A stretch of DNA of 64,000 nt from Flaviflagellibacter sp963786225. Lineage in GTDB: Bacteria > Pseudomonadota > Alphaproteobacteria > Rhizobiales > Methylopilaceae. The position numbers and the translations under genes are program-made. The stretch is taken from NCBI GenBank assembly GCA_963786225.1, contig CAWAYQ010000025.1:57509-121508 (forward strand), read 5' to 3'. The notes beneath the pieces are model-generated. The model had not been told where the DNA came from, did no database searches, and was given only the letters and a program-made list of their open reading frames with translations. Every line of letters begins with the position of its first letter. The first letter of the stretch is position 1. Below are positions 1-8,280 of the stretch, piece by piece.

Positions 1-746
1 ACCATCGCCGCCCAGTCAGGGAAGTTTCCGGCCTTCGCCAGCTTCTCGGCATCCGGATTGTATTTGGGCATGAAGCGCTTGAGGTAATGGGCGGGGAAGC
101 GGGTAATATACTCGCCGTCCATCGTCGCCAGCATCTGCGGGAATAGGCCGTGCGGCTTTTCGAAGGTGAAGCGCACGGTGTAATCATCCAGCGCCTCGAC
201 TGTCAGCTTGCCGGCGCCCTGAACGGCGCGGGGCCGGAAATCGGCCGGCAGTTTTTCGTTCTGTGCGATATCATTCCACCAGAACAGGATATCCTGGGCA
301 GTGAATGGAGCGCCGTCCGACCATTTCATGCCTTCGCGAAGTTTGAAGGTGTGAACGCGGCTGTCGTCCGACGACGTCAGGGAGAGCGCGACGTTTGGAA
401 TGATCTTGTCTACGGACGGGGTCCAACGCATCAGGTAGTCGTAACCGATGAACGTGCGCAGCCACGATTTATCTCCGGCTCCCGAGATAAGTGAGCGCAT
501 GGTGCCGCCGTATGTACCGATATGCTCGGTGGGGACAACCAGCGGCTCCTTCGGCACGCGCTGGTCGAGCGGCGGAAGAACCTCGCCCGCAGCGCTCGTT
601 TCGAGGATCGGCGCCGAAGTCTTGGCATTCGAGGCGGCGAATGCAGGCGGATATGGCAGAAAGAGTGTCAATACGCCGGCGGCGATGACACCTGTCATGA
701 GTTGTCTTGTTGCTCTCTCAATACTCGAAAGATCGATATAGTACAT
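1..746 (-). CDS. ABC transporter periplasmic solute-binding protein, family 5 (3' end outside window)
   Basis: Only the N-terminal ~248 residues are in the window; the gene runs off the left edge. The translation opens with a hydrophobic signal peptide ending near Ala-Phe-Ala-Ala. It then shows features of family-5 (oligopeptide/nickel/glycoside) binding proteins: 'KLREGMKWSDG' followed by 'PFTAQDILFWW', and an 'HGLFPQMLA' stretch. The ATG at 746 is preceded by GGGAGGA at good spacing. It lies downstream of the tartrate dehydratase on the same strand, so it probably begins the transport part of the same catabolic locus, with permease and ATPase genes expected to the left. The substrate cannot be read from sequence; a sugar acid or oligosaccharide is inferred from the neighbours. 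Confidence 0.85.
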   Translation of the reverse strand, partial: MYYIDLSSIERATRQLMTGVIAAGVLTLFLPYPPAFAASNAKTSAPILETSAAGEVLPPLDQRVPKEPLVVPTEHIGTYGGTMRSLISGAGDKSWLRTFIGYDYLMRWTPSVDKIIPNVALSLTSSDDSRVHTFKLREGMKWSDGAPFTAQDILFWWNDIAQNEKLPADFRPRAVQGAGKLTVEALDDYTVRFTFEKPHGLFPQMLATMDGEYITRFPAHYLKRFMPKYNPDAEKLAKAGNFPDWAAM

Positions 747-943
747 TCTTTGAGTCCTCCCGGCTTGCTAAAACGCAAGGGTCGGCCATCTGCTTTTTGA
801 ATGTAACCTGAGCGTGGCGTACTCCCTGCGGTGCTATTTGCGCACCTGCCCGATTTTGTTATGCGTCTCGTTTGAGATCTTTATCGGGACTAAAACGGTA
901 TGGGCCCTCCAAGTCGATGTCCAATGCCTATTTGCTCACTCGG

Positions 944-960
944 CATAACAACGTGTTATG
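944..960. promoter_or_regulatory. Perfect 7-3-7 palindrome, candidate LysR-type operator
   Basis: CATAACA-ACG-TGTTATG is a perfect inverted repeat. It contains ATAA-N7-TTAT and the T-N11-A core typical of LysR-family (OccR-like) binding sites. It sits between the end of the tartrate dehydratase gene and the binding-protein gene 198 bases further on. There is no U-run, so a terminator is less likely. Binding by the LysR regulator at 4581-5495 is an inference. Confidence 0.5.
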
Positions 961-977
961 AGGGGCTGGCTCTCGCG

Positions 978-2162
978 TCAGGCCGATAGCGCGGCCATTT
1001 CGCGGTAGAGATTCTCCTTGCCCTCGAAGCCAATGCCCGGAAGATCCGGCAGGGTGACGTGCCCGTCTTCGACGGCCACGCCGTCGGGGAAGCCGCCATA
1101 GGGCTGGAAGAGGTCCGGGTAGCTTTCGTTGCCGCCGAGACCGAGGCCCGCGGCAATATTCAGCGCCATCTGGTGACCGCCGTGCGGTACGCACCGCGAC
1201 GGCGACCAGCCATGTGTTTTCAGAACGCCCAGCGTGCGCTGGAACTCGCACAGGCCGTAAGCAAGAGCGGGGTCGAATTGCAGCCAGTCACGGTCCGGCC
1301 GCAGCCCGCCATAGCGCAGCAAATTGCAGGCGTCCTGATGGCTGAAGAGGTTTTCTCCGGTGGCCATCGGCCTTGGGTAAAATTCCGCAAGCGCCGCCTG
1401 AAGCTGATAATCGAGCGGATCGCCAGCCTCTTCGTACCAGAAGAGAGGATAGGCGCGGAGCATCTTGGCGTAGGCAATGGCCGTCTCGAGATCGAACCTG
1501 CCGTTCGCATCGACGGCGAGTTGCGCCTTGCCGTCTATTTCCTCGAGCACGGCTTCCAGGCGCCGTCGGTCTTCGTCCAGAGACGCGCCGCCGATCTTCA
1601 TCTTCACGACGTTGTAGCCCCGGTCGAGATAGCCGCGCATTTCGCGCCGCAGGAGCTCGGTGTCCTTGCCCGGATAGTAATAGCCGCCTGCGGCGTACAC
1701 GAAGACGCGGGGATTTGCCGTGCGGCCTTCGCGTTCGGCCAGCAGTCGGAACAGCGGCTTGTTGGCGATCTTGGCGGTGGCGTCCCAGATCGCCATGTCG
1801 ATCGTGCCGACGGCGACCGAGCGTTCACCATGCCCGCCCGGCTTCTCGTTCGACATCATCGTGTTCCAGACGCGATCCGGATCGAGATTAGCTCCGTCGT
1901 CGTCCAGCAGCCCCGCGGGGGCGGCGTCGAGCACGCGGTCTCGGAATCGCTCGCGGATCAGGCCGCCCTGTCCGTAACGGCCGTTCGAGTTGAATCCGTA
2001 GCCGACGACCTGCTTGCCGTCCCGCACGACATTCGTGAGGACGGCGACGAGGCTGCAGGTCATCTTGCTGAAGTCGATGTAGGCGTTGCGGATTGGCGAG
2101 GCGATCTGCTTGGTGACTTCACGAATGTCTGTAATCCGGACGCTCACTGAAGTTTCTCCCAT
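978..2162 (-). CDS. tarD: D(-)-tartrate dehydratase, enolase superfamily
   Basis: Cytosolic Mg2+-dependent dehydratase converting D-tartrate to oxaloacetate. From memory, the protein matches the characterised Bradyrhizobium enzyme almost throughout. Visible active-site residues are the KxK base (Lys187/Lys189 in VVKMKI), metal ligands Asp218, Glu244 and Glu270, and His327 in VPHGGH. The numbering is offset by exactly five from the Bradyrhizobium enzyme. So a GTG at codon 6 (position 2147), preceded by GGGAGA, would reproduce that enzyme's start exactly. The ATG at 2162 also has an upstream AGGAGA, and the start is therefore unresolved. It follows the GHL6 gene with a 19-base gap, probably in one operon. 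Confidence 0.92.
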   Translation of the reverse strand: MGETSVSVRITDIREVTKQIASPIRNAYIDFSKMTCSLVAVLTNVVRDGKQVVGYGFNSNGRYGQGGLIRERFRDRVLDAAPAGLLDDDGANLDPDRVWNTMMSNEKPGGHGERSVAVGTIDMAIWDATAKIANKPLFRLLAEREGRTANPRVFVYAAGGYYYPGKDTELLRREMRGYLDRGYNVVKMKIGGASLDEDRRRLEAVLEEIDGKAQLAVDANGRFDLETAIAYAKMLRAYPLFWYEEAGDPLDYQLQAALAEFYPRPMATGENLFSHQDACNLLRYGGLRPDRDWLQFDPALAYGLCEFQRTLGVLKTHGWSPSRCVPHGGHQMALNIAAGLGLGGNESYPDLFQPYGGFPDGVAVEDGHVTLPDLPGIGFEGKENLYREMAALSA

Positions 2163-2181
2163 ATCGGCACGTTCTCCTTTT

Positions 2182-4353
2182 TCAGTGGTCGGATTCGATC
2201 GTGAGGACGACGATCTCGTAATCGTCGAGATGACCGAGCTGAAAACTCACGCCGTCGCTGGTCCGGGTGAACGGCAGGACGCGGCTCTGCCTGAGACATT
2301 GGACGGACGTGCAGCGTTCGTGGGGCGCGAGGGCAATCATTGTCGTTCCGATTTCCAGCGGAATGACATCGCGGAGAGGTTCCAGTCCCGTCGCATTTAC
2401 GAAATGGACGATCCGGTCCTCGCCGCGACGCGTGAGCGTCACTTCGACCGTTTCGGGCGCCTCGGTTTCAATGGGCAGCGGATGCGCCGAACACCAATGC
2501 AGGGCATTGATCAGCAACTGGCGGTGATCTCCGAGGCCCCATTGCGTGTAGAGGGCGTCCAGCGGAGGAAGGATCGTCGCAACCCGGCCCGCGCCACAGA
2601 CGTGAAGCACGACAGCGCTCGCTTCGGTCTGAGCAGGGTCGTCGATCGCCTCGACCGGCAGAACCTTGTTATGTTTGACGAAACTCATGGCCGACTCGTG
2701 ACGTAGAACCGCCTCGACCGGCGGTGCCGGACCGTCCGCGGTAATCAGGCCCGCGTCTTCGATCTTTGTCAAAAGGCCCGCCTGATCGAGGTGTCCATCC
2801 TGATCGGGCGCCATATACAGGCCGGCAACGGCGATTGGCGGCAACGGCAAGGCGCGATAGCCGGAAAGTCCTGCGAGAGCCGGTTCGAGCCGGTTCCGGC
2901 CCCATTCGTCGGCCCAGCCGCTCCAGCCCGTGCAGAGGAGGCCGCCCCCCTCTCGCGCATAGGCTGTCAGCACATCGACCGCGCCGTCCTCCAGGCAGGC
3001 GGCGCCCGCCAGGACAACCACTGAATAATCCCGGTCCGCGAGAATGCCATTGGCGATCTCGGTATCCTGAACGACATCGAACGGTATGTGGGCTTCGACC
3101 AAGGCATTGTACATACCTTTGAAGGCCGCTCTGGCGAGTGCGCTGCCGCTTCCCGCGTAGCCGCCCTTGACGTCACTGTCGAGAAACCATGCGGACGAGT
3201 TGCTCTCCGCCGGTCCCGTCCAATGATTGAGCGTGCGATGGGGCCAGACCAACGCCACGGGAGCGATGGGCACGGCTTCGCCGAATATCGGGGCATGAGC
3301 CTTCATCAGCCGGAACGCTTCGGAGACGGCCGGGATGTTGCGCCGGTCTTCCTGATCCAGCGTGCCGAACACCGGCAGTTTGAGGCCGGCGCCGTTGGCC
3401 AGCGCCTGCCACAGCCAAAGCCGGTATTCTGCGGGCGGAACCATGGATCGCGGCCAGCCGCCGCTTTTCATGAAGACCTTCAGATTGACCAAGGGTTGCC
3501 GGTCGTGGTTGGCGGTGCGCGCGAAACGGGCCGCGAGACCGGCGGAGCTCCGCACCTCCTTTCCTGGTCCATCCAGCACCTCGCCCGTCGTGATCAGCGG
3601 CACGGTGCATGCTTCCGCCATTTTCACGGTGTCGTAGCTGCCCGTGTCGATGAAGGTCTCGCCGATCAGCAGGATGTCCGGGCGCTTTGTCTGGGCGGCT
3701 GAGCGCAGGAGGCTGAAATAATCGGCGATGCAGGAATATCGCCATTCGATGAACCGGGCCCACAACTCCGGGTCGGCTTCCTTCTTGACCGGGAGGTCGG
3801 CCGCGAAGGATGCACGGAAGGCGCGACGGCAATTGTCGCAATAGCAGAGGCTCTGCCAGTTGCCGCCGTTAACGTGAAAGCCGTCGACATCGTATTTGTC
3901 GATCAGCTCGTTCAGCACGGGCCAAGCGAAGGCTTCGCGGCGGTAGGCCCCGTTCGGGCAGGAGGCGTTGAGCTGTGAATTGCCGCGCCGCTTGAGGGTA
4001 TCGCCAGCCAGATCCCTGCAGAACCATTCGGGATGATCGGCGACTACGGGGGCGCGCGCGCATGAGAAATCAACACGTGCGATGACGCGAATTCCTTTCT
4101 GTTTCGCTCGCCGGGTAACCTCGCCCACAAAGTCGCGCCCTTCCAGCAGCTGGCTCTCGACGTGATAAGGAATCCTGGTGGGATAGAACGCGATCAATCC
4201 TCCCGCGCTGATGACGACGGCGGCAGAATCGAGCTCTTCGGCTTCGCTGACAAAGCGGTCGAAATCCATCCGGCTTACGTCCAGATCCCGCATGTTCGGG
4301 TGATACATCCGCACGCTGCCCGACCACCACGCCGCATTGTCCATCTTGCGCAT
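2182..4353 (-). CDS. GHL6-type hypothetical glycoside hydrolase with trimerisation-like domain
   Basis: About 723 residues. The N-terminal half reads as a TIM-barrel of the 'hypothetical glycosyl hydrolase 6' kind: a conserved opening (WWSGSVRMYHPNMRD), DGFHVNGG followed by a CYCDNC cysteine cluster, then a GETF stretch. The middle resembles a beta-galactosidase trimerisation domain (VVVLAGAACLEDGAVDVL), and the C-terminus is a beta-rich cap. No signal peptide is seen, so it is probably cytosolic and acts on an imported glycoside. The ATG at 4353 is chosen because GAGGAG lies 7 bases upstream; an in-frame start at 4452 would add 33 unlikely residues. It is first in an operon with tarD and divergent from the LysR gene. 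The substrate is unknown. Confidence 0.75.
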   Translation of the reverse strand: MRKMDNAAWWSGSVRMYHPNMRDLDVSRMDFDRFVSEAEELDSAAVVISAGGLIAFYPTRIPYHVESQLLEGRDFVGEVTRRAKQKGIRVIARVDFSCARAPVVADHPEWFCRDLAGDTLKRRGNSQLNASCPNGAYRREAFAWPVLNELIDKYDVDGFHVNGGNWQSLCYCDNCRRAFRASFAADLPVKKEADPELWARFIEWRYSCIADYFSLLRSAAQTKRPDILLIGETFIDTGSYDTVKMAEACTVPLITTGEVLDGPGKEVRSSAGLAARFARTANHDRQPLVNLKVFMKSGGWPRSMVPPAEYRLWLWQALANGAGLKLPVFGTLDQEDRRNIPAVSEAFRLMKAHAPIFGEAVPIAPVALVWPHRTLNHWTGPAESNSSAWFLDSDVKGGYAGSGSALARAAFKGMYNALVEAHIPFDVVQDTEIANGILADRDYSVVVLAGAACLEDGAVDVLTAYAREGGGLLCTGWSGWADEWGRNRLEPALAGLSGYRALPLPPIAVAGLYMAPDQDGHLDQAGLLTKIEDAGLITADGPAPPVEAVLRHESAMSFVKHNKVLPVEAIDDPAQTEASAVVLHVCGAGRVATILPPLDALYTQWGLGDHRQLLINALHWCSAHPLPIETEAPETVEVTLTRRGEDRIVHFVNATGLEPLRDVIPLEIGTTMIALAPHERCTSVQCLRQSRVLPFTRTSDGVSFQLGHLDDYEIVVLTIESDH

Positions 4354-4580
4354 CACGCTGCTCCTCGGTTGATTTTCGGCAGCCAGGGCCCGGCTCCGCG
4401 CCCGACCGGCGCGGGCCAAAAAGGCTTTTTGAGACGAAGTGTTATTCTGCAAATATGAGACTGCGTTTTACGCCGTCAGTATTGGTCGTCTCCCGGAACC
4501 CAGCGTAGCGGCACGATCATTTCGCTGTCCAATGCCCAGAACTACATGTTCCTTACCTTTGTGTTATGGGAGGCCCCTCG

Positions 4581-5495
4581 GTGAACCTGCGTCAGATGGA
4601 GATTTTTCGCGCGACAATGGAAAGCGGAACGATCACCGCCGCGGCCCAGCTGCTCAATGTCTCGCAGCCCGCAGTCAGTCGAATGCTGCGCATCATCGAG
4701 GATCAGCTCGGACTCCATCTTTTCACGCGAGAGCGTGGCCGCCTGCTGGCAACGCCTGAAGCGCACAGGCTCTACGCCGAGGTCGCGCGGGTTTTCGGAA
4801 ATGTCGAAATGGTCCGCCAGACCGCCCGCGCGCTTCGTCGTGGAGGAGCCGGCGTGCTCACCATTGGAGCCATGCCGACGCTTGGCCTCGCGTTCCTGCC
4901 GCAGACTGTGAAGGCGTTTCGCGAGGCGCATCCTGACGTGCGGCTGCACGTCAAGACGCAGACCGTAGGACAGATTCTCGAGGGCGTACTGAAGCACGAG
5001 TTCAATCTCGGGATCGTTTACGCCGCGGCGGTGGTGGGCGCGGTGATGGTGGAGCCGCTTTGCGAAGCCGAGGTCGTGTGCGTACTGCCGAAGGGTCATC
5101 GCCTCGCCGAACAACCTTTCGTAACAGCGCCCGATCTGGCCGATGAGCCGCTGATCTCCATCAGTACGTCGTCGCTGTTCGGTCGGCCAATCAACGATGC
5201 CTTCAGGGCGGCCGGCATCGAGCGCGACCTCAGCATCCAGGTCAGCTATTCGCTGCTGGGCTACGCTTTCGTCGAAGCGGGCCTTGGCGTTGCGGTGATG
5301 GACCCGGTGGGACAACCGTTCTCGGACCCCGAGAAACTTGTCACGCGCCCATTCTATCCGGCCATACCGATCAATCCGAAACTCATTTTCCCCACTCACC
5401 GGCCTTTGCTGGCGGTGGAAAGAGAATTCATCAATCACCTCTCCGCCGCGGCCAAGGCCTGGCAGGCGGTTACGGAGCACGTCTGGAAATCGTGA
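4581..5495 (+). CDS. LysR-family transcriptional regulator (OccR-like)
   Basis: DNA-binding regulator with an N-terminal winged helix-turn-helix (AAAQLLNVSQPAVSRMLRII) and a C-terminal periplasmic-binding-protein-like effector domain. I start it at GTG 4581 (NLRQMEIFRATM). GGGAGG lies 7 bases upstream, and this gives the family's usual length of ~304 residues. The ATG at 4566 overlaps that ribosome site. It is divergent from the GHL6-tarD-ABC operon and is its most likely regulator. The palindrome at 944-960 is a candidate site. The effector is not predictable. Confidence 0.88.
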   Translation: MNLRQMEIFRATMESGTITAAAQLLNVSQPAVSRMLRIIEDQLGLHLFTRERGRLLATPEAHRLYAEVARVFGNVEMVRQTARALRRGGAGVLTIGAMPTLGLAFLPQTVKAFREAHPDVRLHVKTQTVGQILEGVLKHEFNLGIVYAAAVVGAVMVEPLCEAEVVCVLPKGHRLAEQPFVTAPDLADEPLISISTSSLFGRPINDAFRAAGIERDLSIQVSYSLLGYAFVEAGLGVAVMDPVGQPFSDPEKLVTRPFYPAIPINPKLIFPTHRPLLAVEREFINHLSAAAKAWQAVTEHVWKS

Positions 5496-5498
5496 GGC

Positions 5499-6737
5499 TC
5501 ACACCTTCAGGTGGCGCATCGTCGGCGAAAAGAAGAACAGCAGCACCGCCGTGACGGCGAGCACCGATGTCGTCGCCGCCATCGCGATCTGAGGACCGAC
5601 GAGGGCCGCCAGGAAAGCCACGAATGCGGTGCCCATCGCGACGAGACCGCGGTTCAGGAACAGTGTGCTGAGCACACGACCCCGGACATGATCCGAGACG
5701 GCCAGTTGCAGGATCGCATTGTTGGATGCGTTGTAGGCAATCTGCATCGAACCGACGGCGATGAGCAAAAATGGCGCCAGCACGATCCAGGTGTTCAGCG
5801 AAAACGCCACCAAAGAGATGCCATAGGCCAGCAGAAACCCAAGCATCACGGCGCCACGTCGCGTCGCGTAGGAAAAGCGCGCAACCAGCAGCGCGCCGCA
5901 CACCGAGCCCGCGGCGGCGCAAGACACCAGCAAGCCCAAGCCTTCGGGCCCGATATCATAGACGTCGCTCGCGAAAACGGTCAGCATCGTCAGATAAGGC
6001 TGCCCGAAAAACATCGGTACGAGCGCGACGAGCACCAGAATCCGGATCGCGCTGTGGCCACGAATATAATGAAACCCCTCGGTCACGCTATGTGCGAGGC
6101 TCTCGACAGACTTCTCTCGGATCTTGCGTGGCATATCCATTGCCCACAGCGTCCAAAGCACGGCCACGAAGCTGACGCCGTTGAGCGCGAAACATGCCGC
6201 TACGCCGAACGCGCCGATCAAGAGTCCGGCGATGAGCGGGCCCATCACCTTTGTCAGGTTTAGCGTAAGCGAGGTCAGTGCGATCGCGTTCGCGAGATCT
6301 TCGCGGGGGACCAATTCCGAAACGAGGGTATGCCGCGCGGGTAGATTGAACGAAATGATGATGCCTCGACAGGTGGCAACGCCCACCAGCATCCAAATGT
6401 TCGCAACGTCAAAGTAGACAAGCGCCGCCAGAACGAAGGCGAGCATCATCGCCGAGAACTGGGTCGTCATCATGAGATAGCGACGCTCGATCCGATCGGC
6501 GGCGACACCGCCGAGAAGGGCGAAAAAGAAGATCGGCGCGCCGCGGAAAAAATTGACGAGCCCGAGATGTGCCGGCGACCCGGTCATCTGCAGCACCAGC
6601 CAGTTGAGCGCGATTTGGTCCATCCAATCGCCCGTCTGGGAAATCAGGGTTCCGATCCAAAGCAGGCGGTAATTGCGGTGGCGCAAGGCGGCGAATGTCG
6701 ACAAGAACCCCTTGGTCGCCGGCGGCAGGCTGCTCAC
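5499..6737 (-). CDS. MFS transporter, MFS_3/EntS-like
   Basis: 412-residue inner-membrane protein with about 12 hydrophobic segments. It has the MFS_3 signature opening (FAALRHRNYRLLWIGTLISQ followed by GDWMDQIALNWLV) and the loop motif GGVAADRIERR. The family exports siderophores, drugs or metabolites by proton antiport. The start is GTG with AGGAG about ten bases upstream. It converges on the LysR gene with 3 bases between stops. The substrate is unknown; the link to the tartrate locus is positional only. Confidence 0.85.
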   Translation of the reverse strand: MSSLPPATKGFLSTFAALRHRNYRLLWIGTLISQTGDWMDQIALNWLVLQMTGSPAHLGLVNFFRGAPIFFFALLGGVAADRIERRYLMMTTQFSAMMLAFVLAALVYFDVANIWMLVGVATCRGIIISFNLPARHTLVSELVPREDLANAIALTSLTLNLTKVMGPLIAGLLIGAFGVAACFALNGVSFVAVLWTLWAMDMPRKIREKSVESLAHSVTEGFHYIRGHSAIRILVLVALVPMFFGQPYLTMLTVFASDVYDIGPEGLGLLVSCAAAGSVCGALLVARFSYATRRGAVMLGFLLAYGISLVAFSLNTWIVLAPFLLIAVGSMQIAYNASNNAILQLAVSDHVRGRVLSTLFLNRGLVAMGTAFVAFLAALVGPQIAMAATTSVLAVTAVLLFFFSPTMRHLKV

Positions 6738-7007
6738 GATCGGGGGGCTCCTGGAGGAACACGGGCCGGGGGGCGCAGCCGGAATGCCGAAGGCGAGCTG
6801 CGTGCGGGAGAGTCTTGAGTACGGTCTCTCCAGTTCGCTGGCAACCGCTGGCCACCGGCCGGAGCGCCGAACGTACTTACGAAGTCTCGATGCGGATGGC
6901 TCGTTCAGACAGCGGCAGTCTTGTCGAAAGAAGCGATAAAATCCGTAAGTCGCTCCCCCTGAACGAAAATATGATTTCTCAGAGTTCTTTCGGCGAGTTC
7001 GATGTCT

Positions 7008-7056
7008 GCCAGCGCGGCCAGTGTGCCTGCTGGTCAGCCGTCCTTCGGCCGCCGCA
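7008..7056. repeat. 49-bp direct repeat, copy A
   Basis: Matches 8232-8280 at 48 of 49 positions (one T/A difference). The second copy is the end of the LysR gene, so this copy is a detached duplicate of that gene's 3' end, reading RRPKDG-stop on the minus strand. Confidence 0.9.
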
Positions 7057-7070
7057 TTGAACGAGCGCAG

Positions 7071-7187
7071 ATGTCAGCAGGATTGCCGGCTTTCACCATC
7101 GTCGGGTGGCCGGACAAGGCGGTGGGCGAATCGAAAGAGCGGGTGCGTGCCGCGCTCAACGCGCTCGGACTAGCAGTGCCGCCGCAG
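7071..7187 (+). pseudogene. Remnant of comM/yifB (Mg-chelatase-like ATPase), N-terminal part
   Basis: About 39 codons translate to GLPAFTIVGWPDKAV followed by ERVRAALNALGLAVPP, the conserved segment near the N-terminus of ComM/YifB. The intact paralogue at 50630-52159 has GLPAFVVVGLPDKAV and ERVRAALVASGLALPP at the same place. The fragment differs at many positions, so it is not a recent copy of the local gene. Nothing of the ATPase core follows. It is broken on both sides and almost certainly non-functional. Confidence 0.85.
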
Positions 7188-7254
7188 TGCCGAAGCGGCA
7201 CCAGAGATCGATCGCCACTTCTACTCTGCGATGCTTACGACGAGGTATCGGCGA

Positions 7255-8035
7255 TCACGGCTGAACTTTCGCACTGAAATCCTCCAGCACCAACAAGAGG
7301 GCCTGCGGATGCACCATCACCGGTCCCGAGAAGGGATAGTCCATGGCGACGATGACCAGCAGCCCCGAGAATATCAGGAAGGCCAGGCTGCCGGTCGTGA
7401 TGGCGTGGACGCGCAGGCTTTCGGCTCCAAAAAGGAGCGTGAAGCCGATCGTCAAGACGGCGCCGCCGAAGAGCACGAACCAGAGCACCCCAGGGACCGC
7501 GCCGGACGCCATGACGAGCCTCGTGCGGCGGGCCTCGGTCAGAAGGTCGAGTTGATGGAGTGCCGCGTCTAAAAGCGCCCTTCCGCCGCCTTCGCCGGGA
7601 GTGAACGTCAGGAGCGCCGCATAGGTGGCATCCAGCGCGCGCGACCCTGCGCGGCTTGACTCGCTCCGCTCCATGGCGGCCCAGTCCTCGACGACGGCTA
7701 CCTTGAGGTAGCGGGTCAAGCTGTCGCGCAGCGCCGTGCCCGGATCACCCCCGATTCCGTCCGCGAGACGGTAGAGCGCCGCCGCGGCTCCGGCCTCTTT
7801 GGCGACCGCGTGCTCCGCCTGGCTGAACCTTTCCCAGACGATGATCACGGCGAAGGCCAACAGCACCGCATAGAGCACGCCGACGGTCCCGAACGTGAAG
7901 CCGGTCACCTCGTTGTTGTTTTTGAGTTCGGGCTGGGCTGATGCGTCGGCGAACGAGGACAGGGGCAGCCATCGCAAGGAGCGTTGGCACGCCGATCAGG
8001 AGGGCGCCAGATAACCACACCGAATTGGAGATCAT
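7255..8035 (-). CDS. DUF4239 (bestrophin-like) membrane protein, frameshifted
   Basis: Two overlapping frames together give one ~259-residue DUF4239 protein. The N-terminal frame (WLSGALLIGVPTLLAMAAPVLVRR) carries the first membrane helix. The second frame carries NNNEVTGFTFGTVGVLYAVL and two C-terminal helices (VLWFVLFGGAVLTIGFTLLF and a last hydrophobic pair). The break is one extra base in GAGTTCGG at about 7924-7931. Reading GAGTCGG instead joins the frames as ISPARLKNNNEV, like intact family members. The ATG at 8035 is taken as start. Function of the family is poorly known; a membrane-channel-like fold has been suggested. Sequencing error or a true lesion are both possible. Confidence 0.75.
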
Positions 8036-8231
8036 GAGTGCCAAGCTTTCACGTTCCCATCCAACTATGATCCACGGGAACAGCGGTCCGCAACCAGAAA
8101 GGGTGGTCCGCTATGGGCTCTCGGCGGTTCTTTAGGGACCGCGCCTGGCTTTGGCCCCTCTTTCCCCGCCCGCCTCCAAGCCCCGCCTCCAAGCCTAAGT
8201 GGCGGAATGTTCCCACCCGTGAACGAGCGGG

Positions 8232-8280
8232 GCCAGCGCGGCCAGTGTGCCTGCTGGTCAGCCGACCTTCGGCCGCCGCA
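8232..8280. repeat. 49-bp direct repeat, copy B (overlaps LysR 3' end)
   Basis: Partner of 7008-7056. It covers the last codons (RRPKVG-stop) of the LysR gene and 26 bases beyond. Copies are 1.2 kb apart and in the same orientation, flanking the DUF4239 gene and the comM fragment. Confidence 0.9.

Larger units (their letters stand above)
6738..7254. other. Gene-poor scrap region
   Basis: No intact gene is seen. The stretch contains a 49-bp copy of the end of the downstream LysR gene (7008-7056) and a comM/yifB fragment (7071-7187). The remainder (6738-7007) shows no recognisable coding signal. It looks like a junction of small rearranged pieces. Confidence 0.6.

Noticed and set aside
1059..2150. 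Long open frame on the plus strand over tarD
   Set aside because: Antisense shadow caused by high GC; no start signal or family motif, and the minus strand encodes a clear enolase-superfamily enzyme.
4542..5480. 312-codon minus-strand frame over the LysR gene
   Set aside because: Complement of a convincing LysR gene; composition is Arg/His-rich as expected for a GC shadow.
8049..8231. Short frame on the minus strand with ...LKNRREPIADHPF
   Set aside because: No start, no length, no conserved domain; probably decayed or noncoding sequence between DUF4239 and LysR.
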